Assembly: GCA_014860395.1 (NCBI GenBank)
Contig: JACZJU010000329.1
Span: 1 to 33,102 of the forward strand
Length of the DNA stretch: 33,102 nt
DNA from: Burkholderiales bacterium
GTDB lineage: Bacteria; Pseudomonadota; Gammaproteobacteria; Burkholderiales; SG8-39
Direction of reading: 5' to 3'
This document shows, piece by piece, positions 22,786-30,466 of this stretch; position 1 is the first letter of the stretch, and every line of letters starts with the position of its first letter. A program made the position numbers and the translations under genes. The notes under the pieces were generated by a model that had not been told where the DNA came from, made no database searches, and saw nothing but the letters and a program-made list of their open reading frames with translations.

Positions 22786-23477
22786 CATCGCGCGCGGTTG
22801 GCCTCGATGAAAGACTGCATGTGAAAGCGCGCCTGCGCCGGCGCGTAGCGGTAGTCGCGGCCGATCGGGCAAGCACAACGCGCGAGACAGCCGCCATCCA
22901 TGCAGTCCGGTTCCGGCGCAAAAACAAGATGGCACACACAAGCCGGAACGTCGTAAGCACCGGCCTCGAAGGCGCCCACCGGACAGCCACTGAGGCAGGG
23001 TCGATCCGCACAACTCGCGCAGGGGCTGGCGCGGCGATCGGGCGACGGCAGTTCGATTTCCGCGGCGAGCAATAGCGCGCCGCGATAACCGTGCCACAAG
23101 CCATAGTCCGGATGGATCAACAATCCCAGCGGCGATGCATGGCAGGCTTCGGCGCGCATCGCCCAGCGCTGAAACGGCAGATATGGATGCTGAAACGGAA
23201 ACACGACGCGCGCGCCCAGCCGCGCGGCAATTCCGTTCAGGACATGTTCGGACCATTCATCCAGGCTCATCGGCGCCGCGTCGCGCGCTGCGTCGCGCGC
23301 GCGCCCGGCGCCGAATGCGCGCCACATCCGCGGGCCGGCATTGCCGGCCAGGACCAGGGTGCGCGCAGGCGTGTCCGCCGCCGCCGGCGGCACATCGTCG
23401 CCGGCGCCGGGATGAAAGGCGCCGCGCGGCGTAAGCCCCGCGTCCTGCAGCAGTTGCTCGATTGTTCCCAATTTCAT
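22776..23477 (-). CDS. Ferredoxin-like 4Fe-4S protein, QueG-related
   Basis: A 233-residue protein. CASCADRPCLSGCPVGAF gives a CxxCxxxxCxxxCP iron-sulfur motif. A second cysteine group follows (PACVCHLVFAPEPDCMDGGCLARCACPIG). The N-terminal part has LVLAGNAGPRMW and PFQHPYLPFQRWA. This layout is seen in short proteins annotated as ferredoxin and distantly related to epoxyqueuosine reductase, but without its cobalamin-binding and HEAT regions. Function is unknown; a reductive redox role is likely. Convergent with DoxX and divergent from the next gene, so not part of the bufferin operon. Confidence 0.8.
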   Translation of the reverse strand: MKLGTIEQLLQDAGLTPRGAFHPGAGDDVPPAAADTPARTLVLAGNAGPRMWRAFGAGRARDAARDAAPMSLDEWSEHVLNGIAARLGARVVFPFQHPYLPFQRWAMRAEACHASPLGLLIHPDYGLWHGYRGALLLAAEIELPSPDRRASPCASCADRPCLSGCPVGAFEAGAYDVPACVCHLVFAPEPDCMDGGCLARCACPIGRDYRYAPAQARFHMQSFIEANRARWPA

Positions 23478-23609
23478 ACGCTTTCCTATGCCGGCTCACG
23501 CCTGCAGGATAGTCTCCGAGACAGTTCTTGAGGCGCCCTGCCAAGCAGCATACACTTGCCCCATGGCGTCTTGCAGCCGACGAGTCTGCATCCACCCGGG
23601 GAGAACAAG

Positions 23610-24371
23610 ATGACAAACACCATTCCTGACACCAGATCCGAGCCGCAGGCGGGGAATTTCCATGCGGAGGGGCGCACGGTCGCGGGCGGCCGCGGCTGGG
23701 ACTGGATCGTCGAAGCCTACGCCCTATTCCGCAAGCAGCCCGGGATCTGGATCCTGGCCGCGGTCGTGCTGGGCATACTGTTCATCGCCATCAGCATGAT
23801 ACCTATCCTCGGGTCGCTGGCCAACGCGCTGCTGTTTCCCATCTTTGGCGGCGGCATGATGCTCGGTTGCCGGGCGCAGGATCAAGGCGGCGCACTGGAG
23901 ATCGAGCACCTGTTCGCCGGCTTCAAACACAGGACCGGAGACCTGGTAATGGTGGGCGTGTTCAACCTGTTCGTCTGGGTGATCACCGCCTTCGCGGTAT
24001 TCACCATAGTCGGCGGCGGCACGTTCATGGCGATGATGCGCGGCGGCGTCGAAGGCGCGGGCATATCCATCGCGTCGTTGCTGATCGCCCTGCTGCTGAT
24101 CACTGGCCTGACGGTGCCGCTGTACATGGCGACATGGTTCGCGCCCGCGCTGATTATTTTGCACGAAGTACCCCCGGTGGCCGCGCTCAAGGCGAGTTTT
24201 TTCGCCTGCCTCAGGAACTGGCTGCCCTTTCTCACCTACGGCGTGGTGATGCTGGTGTTCTGCATTCTCGCCGCGATTCCGGCCTTCCTCGGCTACCTCG
24301 TGCTGATCCCGGTGCTGATCGCGTCCGTCTACACCAGCTACCGCGACATTTTCCACGGTGTGCAGGCTTAA
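23610..24371 (+). CDS. BPSS1780-type integral membrane protein
   Basis: A 253-residue membrane protein with about six helices. A polar N-terminus leads to GRGWDWIVEAYALFRKQPGIWI, the conserved entry segment of the BPSS1780 family of beta- and gammaproteobacteria. FPIFGGGMMLGCRAQDQGG and the closing YTSYRDIFH are also typical. Function is unknown. GGGGAG precedes the ATG by seven bases. The LrgA gene begins 21 bases after the stop, suggesting a shared transcript. Confidence 0.82.
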   Translation: MTNTIPDTRSEPQAGNFHAEGRTVAGGRGWDWIVEAYALFRKQPGIWILAAVVLGILFIAISMIPILGSLANALLFPIFGGGMMLGCRAQDQGGALEIEHLFAGFKHRTGDLVMVGVFNLFVWVITAFAVFTIVGGGTFMAMMRGGVEGAGISIASLLIALLLITGLTVPLYMATWFAPALIILHEVPPVAALKASFFACLRNWLPFLTYGVVMLVFCILAAIPAFLGYLVLIPVLIASVYTSYRDIFHGVQA

Positions 24372-24392
24372 GCAGCGAAAGCGCAAGCCCGC

Positions 24393-24740
24393 ATGCTAGG
24401 CGCAATCACCCTGCTGCTGGTGTACCAGCTCGTCGGCGAGGTGATCGCGCTCGTGTTCAAGCTGCCGGTCCCGGGCCCGGTGATCGGCATGCTGCTGCTG
24501 TTCCTCACCCTGCTCGCGCGCGGCAGTATCGGGGAGGGATTGCGCAATACCGCCAACGGCCTGCTGTCGCACTTGTCGTTGCTGTTCGTGCCCGCGGGCA
24601 CCGGCGTGATGGTGCACCTTGCCCGCGTAGCCGACGAATGGGTGCCCATCGTCGCCGCGCTCATCGGCAGCACCGTGCTCACCATAGCCGTCACGGCGCT
24701 GGTGATGCGCGCGCTGATGTCGCGCAGGGAGCGCACATGA
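24393..24740 (+). CDS. CidA/LrgA-family holin-like protein
   Basis: A 115-residue protein with four membrane helices. LVYQLVGEVIALVFKLPVPGPVIGMLLLFLTL is the family core and LSLLFVPAGTGVMVHLARV the second conserved block. LrgA/CidA proteins affect murein hydrolase activity and cell lysis in Staphylococcus, and related proteins take part in pyruvate or organic-acid transport. The partner LrgB gene overlaps by four bases. Confidence 0.9.
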   Translation: MLGAITLLLVYQLVGEVIALVFKLPVPGPVIGMLLLFLTLLARGSIGEGLRNTANGLLSHLSLLFVPAGTGVMVHLARVADEWVPIVAALIGSTVLTIAVTALVMRALMSRRERT

Positions 24741-25456
24741 CGCCCAAGGTTCTCGACGTCTGGGTGTATCTGTCGACCACGCCGCTGCTCGGCCTCACCA
24801 TCACGCTGCTGGTGTACCAGGGGGCATTCTGGGTGTACCAGCGCGCGAACTTCAACCCGCTGCTGAACCCGGTGGCGTTGGCCGTGGCGACGCTGGTGCT
24901 GCTGCTCTCGCTGACCGGCACGCCGTATCAAACTTATTTCGACGGCGCACAGTTCGTGCACTTCCTGCTCGGCCCGGCCACCGTGGCCCTGGCGATTCCG
25001 CTCTATGCGCAGCTCGACAAGCTGAAGCGCCTGCTCGTGCCGTTGCTCGCCGCGCTCCTGGCCGGCGCACTCACCGCCATCGTGTCCGCGGTAGGCATCG
25101 CCTGGCTGCTCGGCGCGAGCCGCACCACGCTCATTTCGCTGGCGCCCAAATCCGTGACCACGCCGATCGCCATGGGCATCACCGAAAAGATGGGCGGACT
25201 GCCTTCGCTCACAGCCGTGCTGGTGGTTGCCACCGGCATCATCGGCGCAGTCACCGCCAAGTACGTGCTCGATTTCCTGCGCGTGCGCGACCACAGCGTG
25301 CGCGGTTTCGCCGTGGGCGTCGCCGCCCACGGCATCGGCACCGCGCGCGCGTTCCAGGTCAGCGAGGAGGCCGGCGCCTTCGCCGGTCTGGCGATGGGGC
25401 TGAACGGACTCGCCACCGCGCTGCTGTTCCCGCTGCTGATCTGGCTGTTCGGCTAG
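24737..25456 (+). CDS. CidB/LrgB-family membrane protein
   Basis: A 239-residue membrane protein. FNPLLNPVALA, LLGPATVALAIPLYAQ, SLAPKSVTTPIAMGI and GVAAHGIGTARAFQ are the diagnostic LrgB blocks. It works with the LrgA-like protein encoded upstream (ATGA overlap). The N-terminal half contains the usual helix-loop repeats. The gene is complete. Confidence 0.93.
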   Translation: MTPKVLDVWVYLSTTPLLGLTITLLVYQGAFWVYQRANFNPLLNPVALAVATLVLLLSLTGTPYQTYFDGAQFVHFLLGPATVALAIPLYAQLDKLKRLLVPLLAALLAGALTAIVSAVGIAWLLGASRTTLISLAPKSVTTPIAMGITEKMGGLPSLTAVLVVATGIIGAVTAKYVLDFLRVRDHSVRGFAVGVAAHGIGTARAFQVSEEAGAFAGLAMGLNGLATALLFPLLIWLFG

Positions 25457-25507
25457 CATTCGGGATCGCGCGGGTCGCGCGCCGCGATACAATCGCGCAA
25501 TCTCAAT

Positions 25508-25590
25508 CCCTAAGAGGCCATTTCGGAATTAGCGAAATGGCCCCCGATTTAGGGGAGCATGAGGGGAGGCATCCCCTCATTTCGTAACAA
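25508..25590 (+). repeat. Dispersed two-hairpin repeat, copy C (full length)
   Basis: The first hairpin is GGCCATTTCG (25516-25525) with CGAAATGGCC (25533-25542). An outer pair CCCTAA/TTAGGG surrounds it. The second is GAGGGGA-GGCA-TCCCCTC (25561-25578), and the element ends in GTAACAA. It lies between lrgB and hisG; an apparent upstream ATG for hisG at 25559 belongs to this repeat. Confidence 0.82.
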
Positions 25591-25612
25591 ACTCGAAGAA
25601 GGCAACGGAATC

Positions 25613-26497
25613 GTGAGCACCAATCCACCACGGCTGCGCCTGGGCATACCCAAGGGCAGCCTGCAGGAAACCACGCAGAAACTTTTCATACGCGCCGGCT
25701 ACGACCTGCGCATTTCCGGCCGCTCCTATTATCCTGGCATCGACGATCCCGACATCGATTGCGTGCTGATCCGGCCGCAGGAGATGTCGCGCTACGTCGG
25801 GCAGGGGATCATCGACTGCGCCATCACCGGGCTGGACTGGATCCTGGAAAACGATATCGCCGTGGCCGAACTCGCCGACCTGCGCGCGCCCTGGCCCAAC
25901 TACGGCACGGTGCGCTGGGTGATGGCATCCAAGGAAGACTCGGCGTTCCACGACGTGAAGGATCTGCAGGGCCGGCGCATCGCCACCGAGGCGGTGGGCA
26001 TGACCAAACGCTTCCTCGCGCAGCACGGCGTGCAGGCCAATGTGGAATTCTCCTGGGGCGCGACCGAAGTCAAGCCGCCCATCCTCGCCGACGCGATCGT
26101 CGACGTGTCCGAGACCGGCGCCTCGCTGCGCGCGAACGACCTCAAGATCATGCACGTGGTGCTGGAGAGTACGCCGCGCTTCATCGCCTGCCACGACTCG
26201 CTCAAGGATAATTGGAAGAAGGCAAAGATCGACTGCGTGCTGATGCTGCTGAAGGGGGCGATAGCCGCCGCGAGCCGCGTACTTCTGTCGATGAACTTGC
26301 CGCGGGAAAACGTCGACGCCGTGCTGAAGATCCTGCCGGCCCTGGCGACGCCGACGGTGTCGACCCTGGCCGACCCGCACTGGATCGACCTCTCCACCGT
26401 GGTCGAGGAAAAGAAGGTGCGCGAGCTGATTCCGCAACTCTACGCAGCGGGTGCGCGCGGCATCATCGAGCTGCCGCTGAACAAGATCGTGGATTAG
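25613..26497 (+). CDS. hisG: ATP phosphoribosyltransferase, long form (HisG)
   Basis: A 294-residue enzyme for the first step of histidine synthesis (ATP + PRPP to phosphoribosyl-ATP). LRLGIPKGSLQETT begins the catalytic domain and GIIDCAITGLDWI is the second block. The PRPP loop region is ADAIVDVSETGASLRANDLK. The ACT-like regulatory domain is at the C-terminus (VVEEKKVRELIPQLYAAGARGIIELPLNKI), so this is the long form, which needs no HisZ. I chose the GTG at 25613; the longer frame from 25559 is read from a repeat element. No other his gene is nearby. Confidence 0.9.
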   Translation: MSTNPPRLRLGIPKGSLQETTQKLFIRAGYDLRISGRSYYPGIDDPDIDCVLIRPQEMSRYVGQGIIDCAITGLDWILENDIAVAELADLRAPWPNYGTVRWVMASKEDSAFHDVKDLQGRRIATEAVGMTKRFLAQHGVQANVEFSWGATEVKPPILADAIVDVSETGASLRANDLKIMHVVLESTPRFIACHDSLKDNWKKAKIDCVLMLLKGAIAAASRVLLSMNLPRENVDAVLKILPALATPTVSTLADPHWIDLSTVVEEKKVRELIPQLYAAGARGIIELPLNKIVD

Positions 26498-26512
26498 GCT
26501 CGCCCGGCTTGC

Positions 26513-26540
26513 GGCGGGCGGGGTTGCTTCGGCGCCCGCC
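26513..26540. terminator. Hairpin between convergent hisG and thioesterase genes
   Basis: GGCGGGCG (26513-26520) and CGCCCGCC (26533-26540) form an 8-bp GC stem with a 12-base loop, 16 bases after the hisG stop and 12 before the convergent thioesterase stop. There is no T-run on either side. Confidence 0.4.
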
Positions 26541-26551
26541 GTTCCGCCGCG

Positions 26552-26980
26552 CTATTCGGGCCGCGTCTGCGCATCGCTGCGGCCAGCCGCGAGGAACACC
26601 GCGCTCGCGCGAACGATGCGCTGCTCGCCCACGCAGATATAGCAATTCGCGAACGACAGGCGGCTGCCCTGCTTCTGGATATCGACGCGCGCCTCCAGCC
26701 AGTCACCGGCGTTCGCGGTGCCCGCATAGTCCAGAGACAGGTTTGCCGTGACCAGATTGCCCGGCGGGTCGGATGAGAACGCCATGGTGTAGCCCAAAGC
26801 CACATCGGCAAGGGTGGCGAGCATGCCGCCGTGCACCGTGCCGCGGGAATTGCAGTGCTTCGTTTCCGCCTTCAGTCCGAGCACCAGATGTCTGCCCTCG
26901 CCGCGCGAGTAAAGCGGGCCGATCAGGTCCAGCACCGGGCTGGTGCGGAACAAAGGCTTGAATCCCGGCGGAGCGTCCAT
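26552..26980 (-). CDS. PaaI-type hot-dog thioesterase
   Basis: A 142-residue single hot-dog domain. HCNSRGTVHGGMLATLADVALGYTMA carries the HGG motif and the following acidic residue typical of PaaI/YbgC-like acyl-CoA thioesterases. LVTANLSLDYAGTANAGDWLEARVDIQKQG is the second conserved strand pair. It hydrolyses an acyl-CoA or aryl-CoA; the substrate is unknown. ATG 26980 fits the family start. It is divergent from the MarR regulator gene, sharing a 151-bp control region. Confidence 0.88.
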   Translation of the reverse strand: MDAPPGFKPLFRTSPVLDLIGPLYSRGEGRHLVLGLKAETKHCNSRGTVHGGMLATLADVALGYTMAFSSDPPGNLVTANLSLDYAGTANAGDWLEARVDIQKQGSRLSFANCYICVGEQRIVRASAVFLAAGRSDAQTRPE

Positions 26981-27098
26981 GTCGTTTGAAACCCGTTTGT
27001 CCTGGCTGCGCGTTGGAGAAAGACCGCAAGCATTATAGGTGCAGATGCCATTGTCCACGTGGCTGCGCCCCCGGGCGAGCGGGCGCGCAGCGCGTATA

Positions 27099-27112
27099 GG
27101 TGTAGTTACACC
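27099..27112. promoter_or_regulatory. Inverted-repeat operator upstream of marR-type gene
   Basis: GGTGTA-GT-TACACC, a 6+2+6 inverted repeat, lies 20 bases before the ATG of the MarR gene and just upstream of TATATT (27120-27125). It is placed to be bound by the regulator itself. TATATT is only seven bases from the ATG and no ribosome binding site is visible, so a leaderless transcript is possible. Confidence 0.5.
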
Positions 27113-27131
27113 CATATGCTATATTCGCGCC

Positions 27132-27584
27132 ATGTCTGCCGCCCCTTCCGTCCCGAACTTCGGCTGCACCTGCGCGCGCATGCGCAAGCTGACGCGCCGG
27201 CTGACGCGCATCTACGACGCGCACCTCGCCGCCCAGGCAATCAAAGTCACCCAGTATTCGCTGCTCGCCAACGCCGCCGCCGGCGAGCGCACACTGTCCG
27301 AGCTTGCCGCCGAACTGGAAATGGACCGCAGCACGCTCAGCCGCAATCTCGCGCCGCTCGCCGCGCAGGGCTGGGTGGAGATCTCGGTCGGCGCCGATTC
27401 GCGCAGCCGCAGCATCAGCGTCACCGCCGCCGGCAGGCGCAAATTGAAGGCCGTCCTGCCGCTATGGCGCAAGGCACAGTGCGAGATCGAATCCCTGCTC
27501 GGCACGAAAAGCGTAGGCACACTGCACCAGGATATCGAACACGCCCTCGCGGCGCTCCCCATGCTCTCAGGAAAACGCGCATGA
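27132..27584 (+). CDS. MarR-family transcriptional regulator (of the MFS gene)
   Basis: A 150-residue winged-helix regulator. The N-terminal dimer helix is CTCARMRKLTRRLTRIYDAHL. The recognition region is RTLSELAAELEMDRSTLSRNLAPLAAQGWVE and the wing is GADSRSRSISVTAAGRRKL. The N-terminal Cys-Thr-Cys could be redox- or metal-sensitive, which is speculation. Its ATGA overlap with the following MFS gene shows that it is coupled to the transporter it probably controls. An inverted repeat lies upstream. Confidence 0.9.
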   Translation: MSAAPSVPNFGCTCARMRKLTRRLTRIYDAHLAAQAIKVTQYSLLANAAAGERTLSELAAELEMDRSTLSRNLAPLAAQGWVEISVGADSRSRSISVTAAGRRKLKAVLPLWRKAQCEIESLLGTKSVGTLHQDIEHALAALPMLSGKRA

Positions 27585-28786
27585 GCACCAAACGCCAATA
27601 CTGGATGCTGGTCATTTCGGCGGCGCTGATCCTCGCCGTGACCATGGGCATACGCAACGCGCTGGGCCTGTTCGTGTCGCCGCTCAACACCTCCAGCGGC
27701 CTCGGCATCGTCACCATCAGCTTCGCGCTCGCCGTGGGCCAGTTCGTATGGGGCGCGGCACAGCCGATCTTCGGCGCGCTCGCCGATCGCGCCGGCTCGG
27801 TCAGGATCATCGCCTTCGGCGCGGTGCTGCTCGCGCTCGGCCTCGCGGTCACGCCGTTCATGCATTCCAGTCTCGGACTCATTTTCTTTCTCGGCGTCGT
27901 GACCGCGGCCGGGGCGGGCGGCGGCAGCTTTTCCATTCTCATCGGCGCGGCGGCGCAGCGCCTGCCGGCGGAACGCCGCGCCTTCGCCTCGGGCTTCATC
28001 AACGCCGGCGGCTCCTTCGGCCAGTTCATCTTCGCGCCGCTGGCGCAGGTCCTGATCAGCGCCTTCGGCTGGGTCACGGCGTTGTTGTCGCTGGCCGCCT
28101 CCGCCTTGCTCACGATTCCGATGGCGCTGCCGCTGCGCGACAAGCACAGCGGCGCCGCTACCGTGCATACGGGCGGCATCAGCCTGTCGGAGCAGACGCT
28201 GCTCGCGTTCAAGGACCGCAGTTACTGGTGTTTGCACGCGGGCTTTTTCACCTGCGGCTTTCACATCGCCTTTCTCGTCACCCACCTGCCGGGCGAGGTG
28301 GCGCTGTGCGGACTCCCCGCCTCGGTGTCGGCGGCCTCGCTCGCGATCATCGGCCTCGCCAACATCGCCGGCAGCCTCGGCGTGGGCTGGCTGGCGCAGA
28401 CCTACCGCATGAAATACCTGCTGGTCTGGGTCTACGGCATACGCGCGGTGGCGATCACCTTCTACCTGATGGCACCGCACACCGCGTTCACGTTCTATGT
28501 GTTCGCGGGCGTGCTCGGCCTCAGTTGGCTCGCTACCGTGCCGCCGACCGCGGGGCTGGTGGGTAAGCTCTTCGGCGCGCGCTATCTCGCAACGCTATTC
28601 GGGTTGACGCTGCTGTCGCATCAAATCGGCGGCTTTTTCGGCGCCTGGCTCGGCGGCATCGCCATCGCCGAGAGCGGCAGCTACGAGTGGATGTGGTATG
28701 CCGACATCGCGCTCGCCGCCTTGGCGGCGCTGGTCAACCTGCCGATACGCGAAGTGCCGCCTAAGCTCGCGGCGGCGGCGGCGTAA
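27581..28786 (+). CDS. MFS transporter, MarR-linked
   Basis: A 401-residue MFS carrier with twelve apparent helices. GIRNALGLFVSPLNTSSGLGIVTISFALA and GALADRAGSVRII (motif-A-like) are in the N-half. The central loop PLRDKHSGAATVHTGG separates the halves. The pattern resembles the oxalate/formate antiporter-like MFS group, but the substrate is unknown. The start overlaps the marR stop. Co-transcription with a MarR regulator suggests inducible efflux or uptake of a small aromatic or organic acid. Confidence 0.9.
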   Translation: MSTKRQYWMLVISAALILAVTMGIRNALGLFVSPLNTSSGLGIVTISFALAVGQFVWGAAQPIFGALADRAGSVRIIAFGAVLLALGLAVTPFMHSSLGLIFFLGVVTAAGAGGGSFSILIGAAAQRLPAERRAFASGFINAGGSFGQFIFAPLAQVLISAFGWVTALLSLAASALLTIPMALPLRDKHSGAATVHTGGISLSEQTLLAFKDRSYWCLHAGFFTCGFHIAFLVTHLPGEVALCGLPASVSAASLAIIGLANIAGSLGVGWLAQTYRMKYLLVWVYGIRAVAITFYLMAPHTAFTFYVFAGVLGLSWLATVPPTAGLVGKLFGARYLATLFGLTLLSHQIGGFFGAWLGGIAIAESGSYEWMWYADIALAALAALVNLPIREVPPKLAAAAA

Positions 28787-28847
28787 GCATAAGATTCGTT
28801 GCGGCTTGCGCGTCGCCGACGAGCCGATCTCGACAGGAGGAAGACGC

Positions 28848-29576
28848 ATGAGCGAAAAGAAAGCAATCCTGGTAGTCGGCGCGGGCGACGCTACCGGCGG
28901 CGCCATCGCGCGGCGCTTCGCGCGCGAGGGCTACATCGCCTGCCTCACGCGGCGGCATGCCGACAAGCTCGCACGGCTGGTCGCGCGCATCGAGTCCGAA
29001 GGCGGCAAAGCCCACGCATTCGGCTCGGATGCGCGCAAGGAAGACGAAGTGATCGCGCTGTTCGCGCAGATCGAGAAGGACATCGCGCCGATCGAAGTCG
29101 CGGTGTTCAACATCGGCGCCAACGTGCGCTTTCCCATCACCGAGACCACGGCGCGGGTGTATCACAAGGTGTGGGAAATGGGCTGCTTCGGCGGCTTTCT
29201 CGTTGGGCGCGAAGCCGCGCGGGTGATGCTGCCGCGCGGGCGCGGCTCGGTCTTCTTCACCGGTGCCACGGCGAGCATGCGCGGGGGCAACGGCTACGCC
29301 GCCTTCGCCGGCGCCAAGCACGGTCTGCGCGCGCTGGCGCAGAGCATGGCGCGCGAACTCGGCCCCAAGGGCATACACGTGGCGCAGATCATCATCGACG
29401 CCGCCATCGACACCGAGTTCATCCGCGAGAACTTCCCGCAGCGCTATGCCCTCAAGGAGCAGGGGGGCATCGTCGATCCAGAAGCCATCGCCGAGAACTA
29501 CTGGCAATTGCACCGGCAGCCGCGCAATGCCTGGACCCACGAAATGGATTTGCGGCCGTGGATCGAGACCTGGTGA
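28848..29576 (+). CDS. Atypical SDR-family protein lacking the catalytic Tyr
   Basis: A 242-residue Rossmann-fold protein of the SDR superfamily. The cofactor loop is GAGDATGGAIARRFA instead of TGxxxGIG, and the NNAG motif is replaced by FNIGAN. The active-site block reads GATASMRGGNGYAAFAGAKHGL: Lys is kept, but the position four residues before it is Phe rather than Tyr. I recall the same pattern in a subgroup of SDR proteins, so it is probably family-wide and not a mutation. Function is unknown. ACAGGAGG before the ATG fixes the start at 28848. It lies 61 bases after the MFS gene. Confidence 0.85.
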   Translation: MSEKKAILVVGAGDATGGAIARRFAREGYIACLTRRHADKLARLVARIESEGGKAHAFGSDARKEDEVIALFAQIEKDIAPIEVAVFNIGANVRFPITETTARVYHKVWEMGCFGGFLVGREAARVMLPRGRGSVFFTGATASMRGGNGYAAFAGAKHGLRALAQSMARELGPKGIHVAQIIIDAAIDTEFIRENFPQRYALKEQGGIVDPEAIAENYWQLHRQPRNAWTHEMDLRPWIETW

Positions 29577-29652
29577 CGCACTGACGCGCGACGATACACT
29601 GCGACCTGAACACGGTCGCATGCGATCAACGGACTTGCGCGCTGCGCGCGCC

Positions 29653-29703
29653 AACCATGTTTTGTGTACGGATAGAAAGCGCATCCGTACACAAAACATG
29701 GTT
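29653..29703. repeat. Perfect 21-bp inverted repeat
   Basis: Two perfectly complementary 21-base arms (29653-29673 and 29683-29703) flank a nine-base loop (AGAAAGCGC). The arms read AACCATGTTTTG...ACGGAT. The stem is AT-rich relative to its surroundings. It lies about 80 bases after the SDR stop codon and could terminate transcription or be a small palindromic element. Confidence 0.85.
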
Positions 29704-29730
29704 ATGCTTAACACCAGGCCGGGCGTGGAG

Positions 29731-29835
29731 TTTCAATACAAGATCGCCGATTGCGCCCGGATGGATTTTCATCCGGGCGCAGTCGGCGATCCGCGCGGAC
29801 GGCTTCTTGTCCGCGCAAAGCGCGGAATATTGAAA
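29731..29835. repeat. Nested multi-hairpin structure upstream of the isomerase gene
   Basis: TTTCAATA (29731-29738) pairs with TATTGAAA (29828-29835), enclosing two hairpins. One is a 22-bp stem (29742-29763 with 29770-29791) having a single G-T pair. The other is GCGCGGAC (29793-29800) with GTCCGCGC (29809-29816). CCGCGC (29811-29816) can instead pair with GCGCGG (29820-29825), so two alternative folds exist. The structure ends 16 bases before the next start codon. Confidence 0.8.
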
Positions 29836-29851
29836 TAACCGAGGAGGGACG

Positions 29852-30442
29852 ATGAAAAAACAAGTCGAGTTCTACTTCGATTTCGGCAGCCCCTACTCCT
29901 ACCTCGCCTACAAGGCGCTGCCCGCGATCGCCGCCGCGCGCGGCGCACAAATCGCCTGGCGGCCTATGCTGCTGGGCGGCGTGTTCAAGGCGACCGGCAA
30001 TCACAGCCCGGCCGAGATTCAGGCGAAAAGCAAATGGATGCACCAGGACATGCGGCGCTGGGCGGCGCGCTATGGCGCCGCGTTCGAGCAAAACCCGCAT
30101 TTCCCGATCAACACGCTGGTGCTCATGCGCGGCGCGGCCGGCATGCTGATGCGCGGGACGGACTTTCACAAATATGTGGCGGCGATTTTTCACGCCATGT
30201 GGGCCGAGCCGCGCAACCTGGGCGACCCGGCGGAACTCGCCGCGGTGCTGCGCCAGGCCGGCTTCGACGCCGACGCCTTCCAGGCGCTGGTGAATGACGC
30301 TGCGGTGAAAGAGCGGCTGAAAAAGAATACCGAAGAGGCGGTGGCGCGCGGCGTGTTCGGCGCGCCCACGTTCTTCGTCGGCGACGACATGTACTGGGGC
30401 CAGGACCGGCTGGATTTCGTCGCCGAGGCGCTGTCCAACTAA
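29852..30442 (+). CDS. 2-hydroxychromene-2-carboxylate isomerase family (DsbA-like)
   Basis: A 196-residue thioredoxin-fold protein of the kappa-class GST/HCCA isomerase family. FYFDFGSPYSYLAYKALP at the N-terminus carries the glutathione-contacting serine. WRPMLLGGVFKATGN and GVFGAPTFFVGDDMYWGQDRLDFV are the other signatures. In naphthalene degraders it isomerises an aromatic ring-opening product using glutathione; in most genomes, as here, no such pathway is adjacent. GAGGAGGG precedes the ATG. The leader contains strong secondary structure. Confidence 0.92.
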   Translation: MKKQVEFYFDFGSPYSYLAYKALPAIAAARGAQIAWRPMLLGGVFKATGNHSPAEIQAKSKWMHQDMRRWAARYGAAFEQNPHFPINTLVLMRGAAGMLMRGTDFHKYVAAIFHAMWAEPRNLGDPAELAAVLRQAGFDADAFQALVNDAAVKERLKKNTEEAVARGVFGAPTFFVGDDMYWGQDRLDFVAEALSN

Positions 30443-30466
30443 CCGGGATCTTTTTCCTTGATGCGG

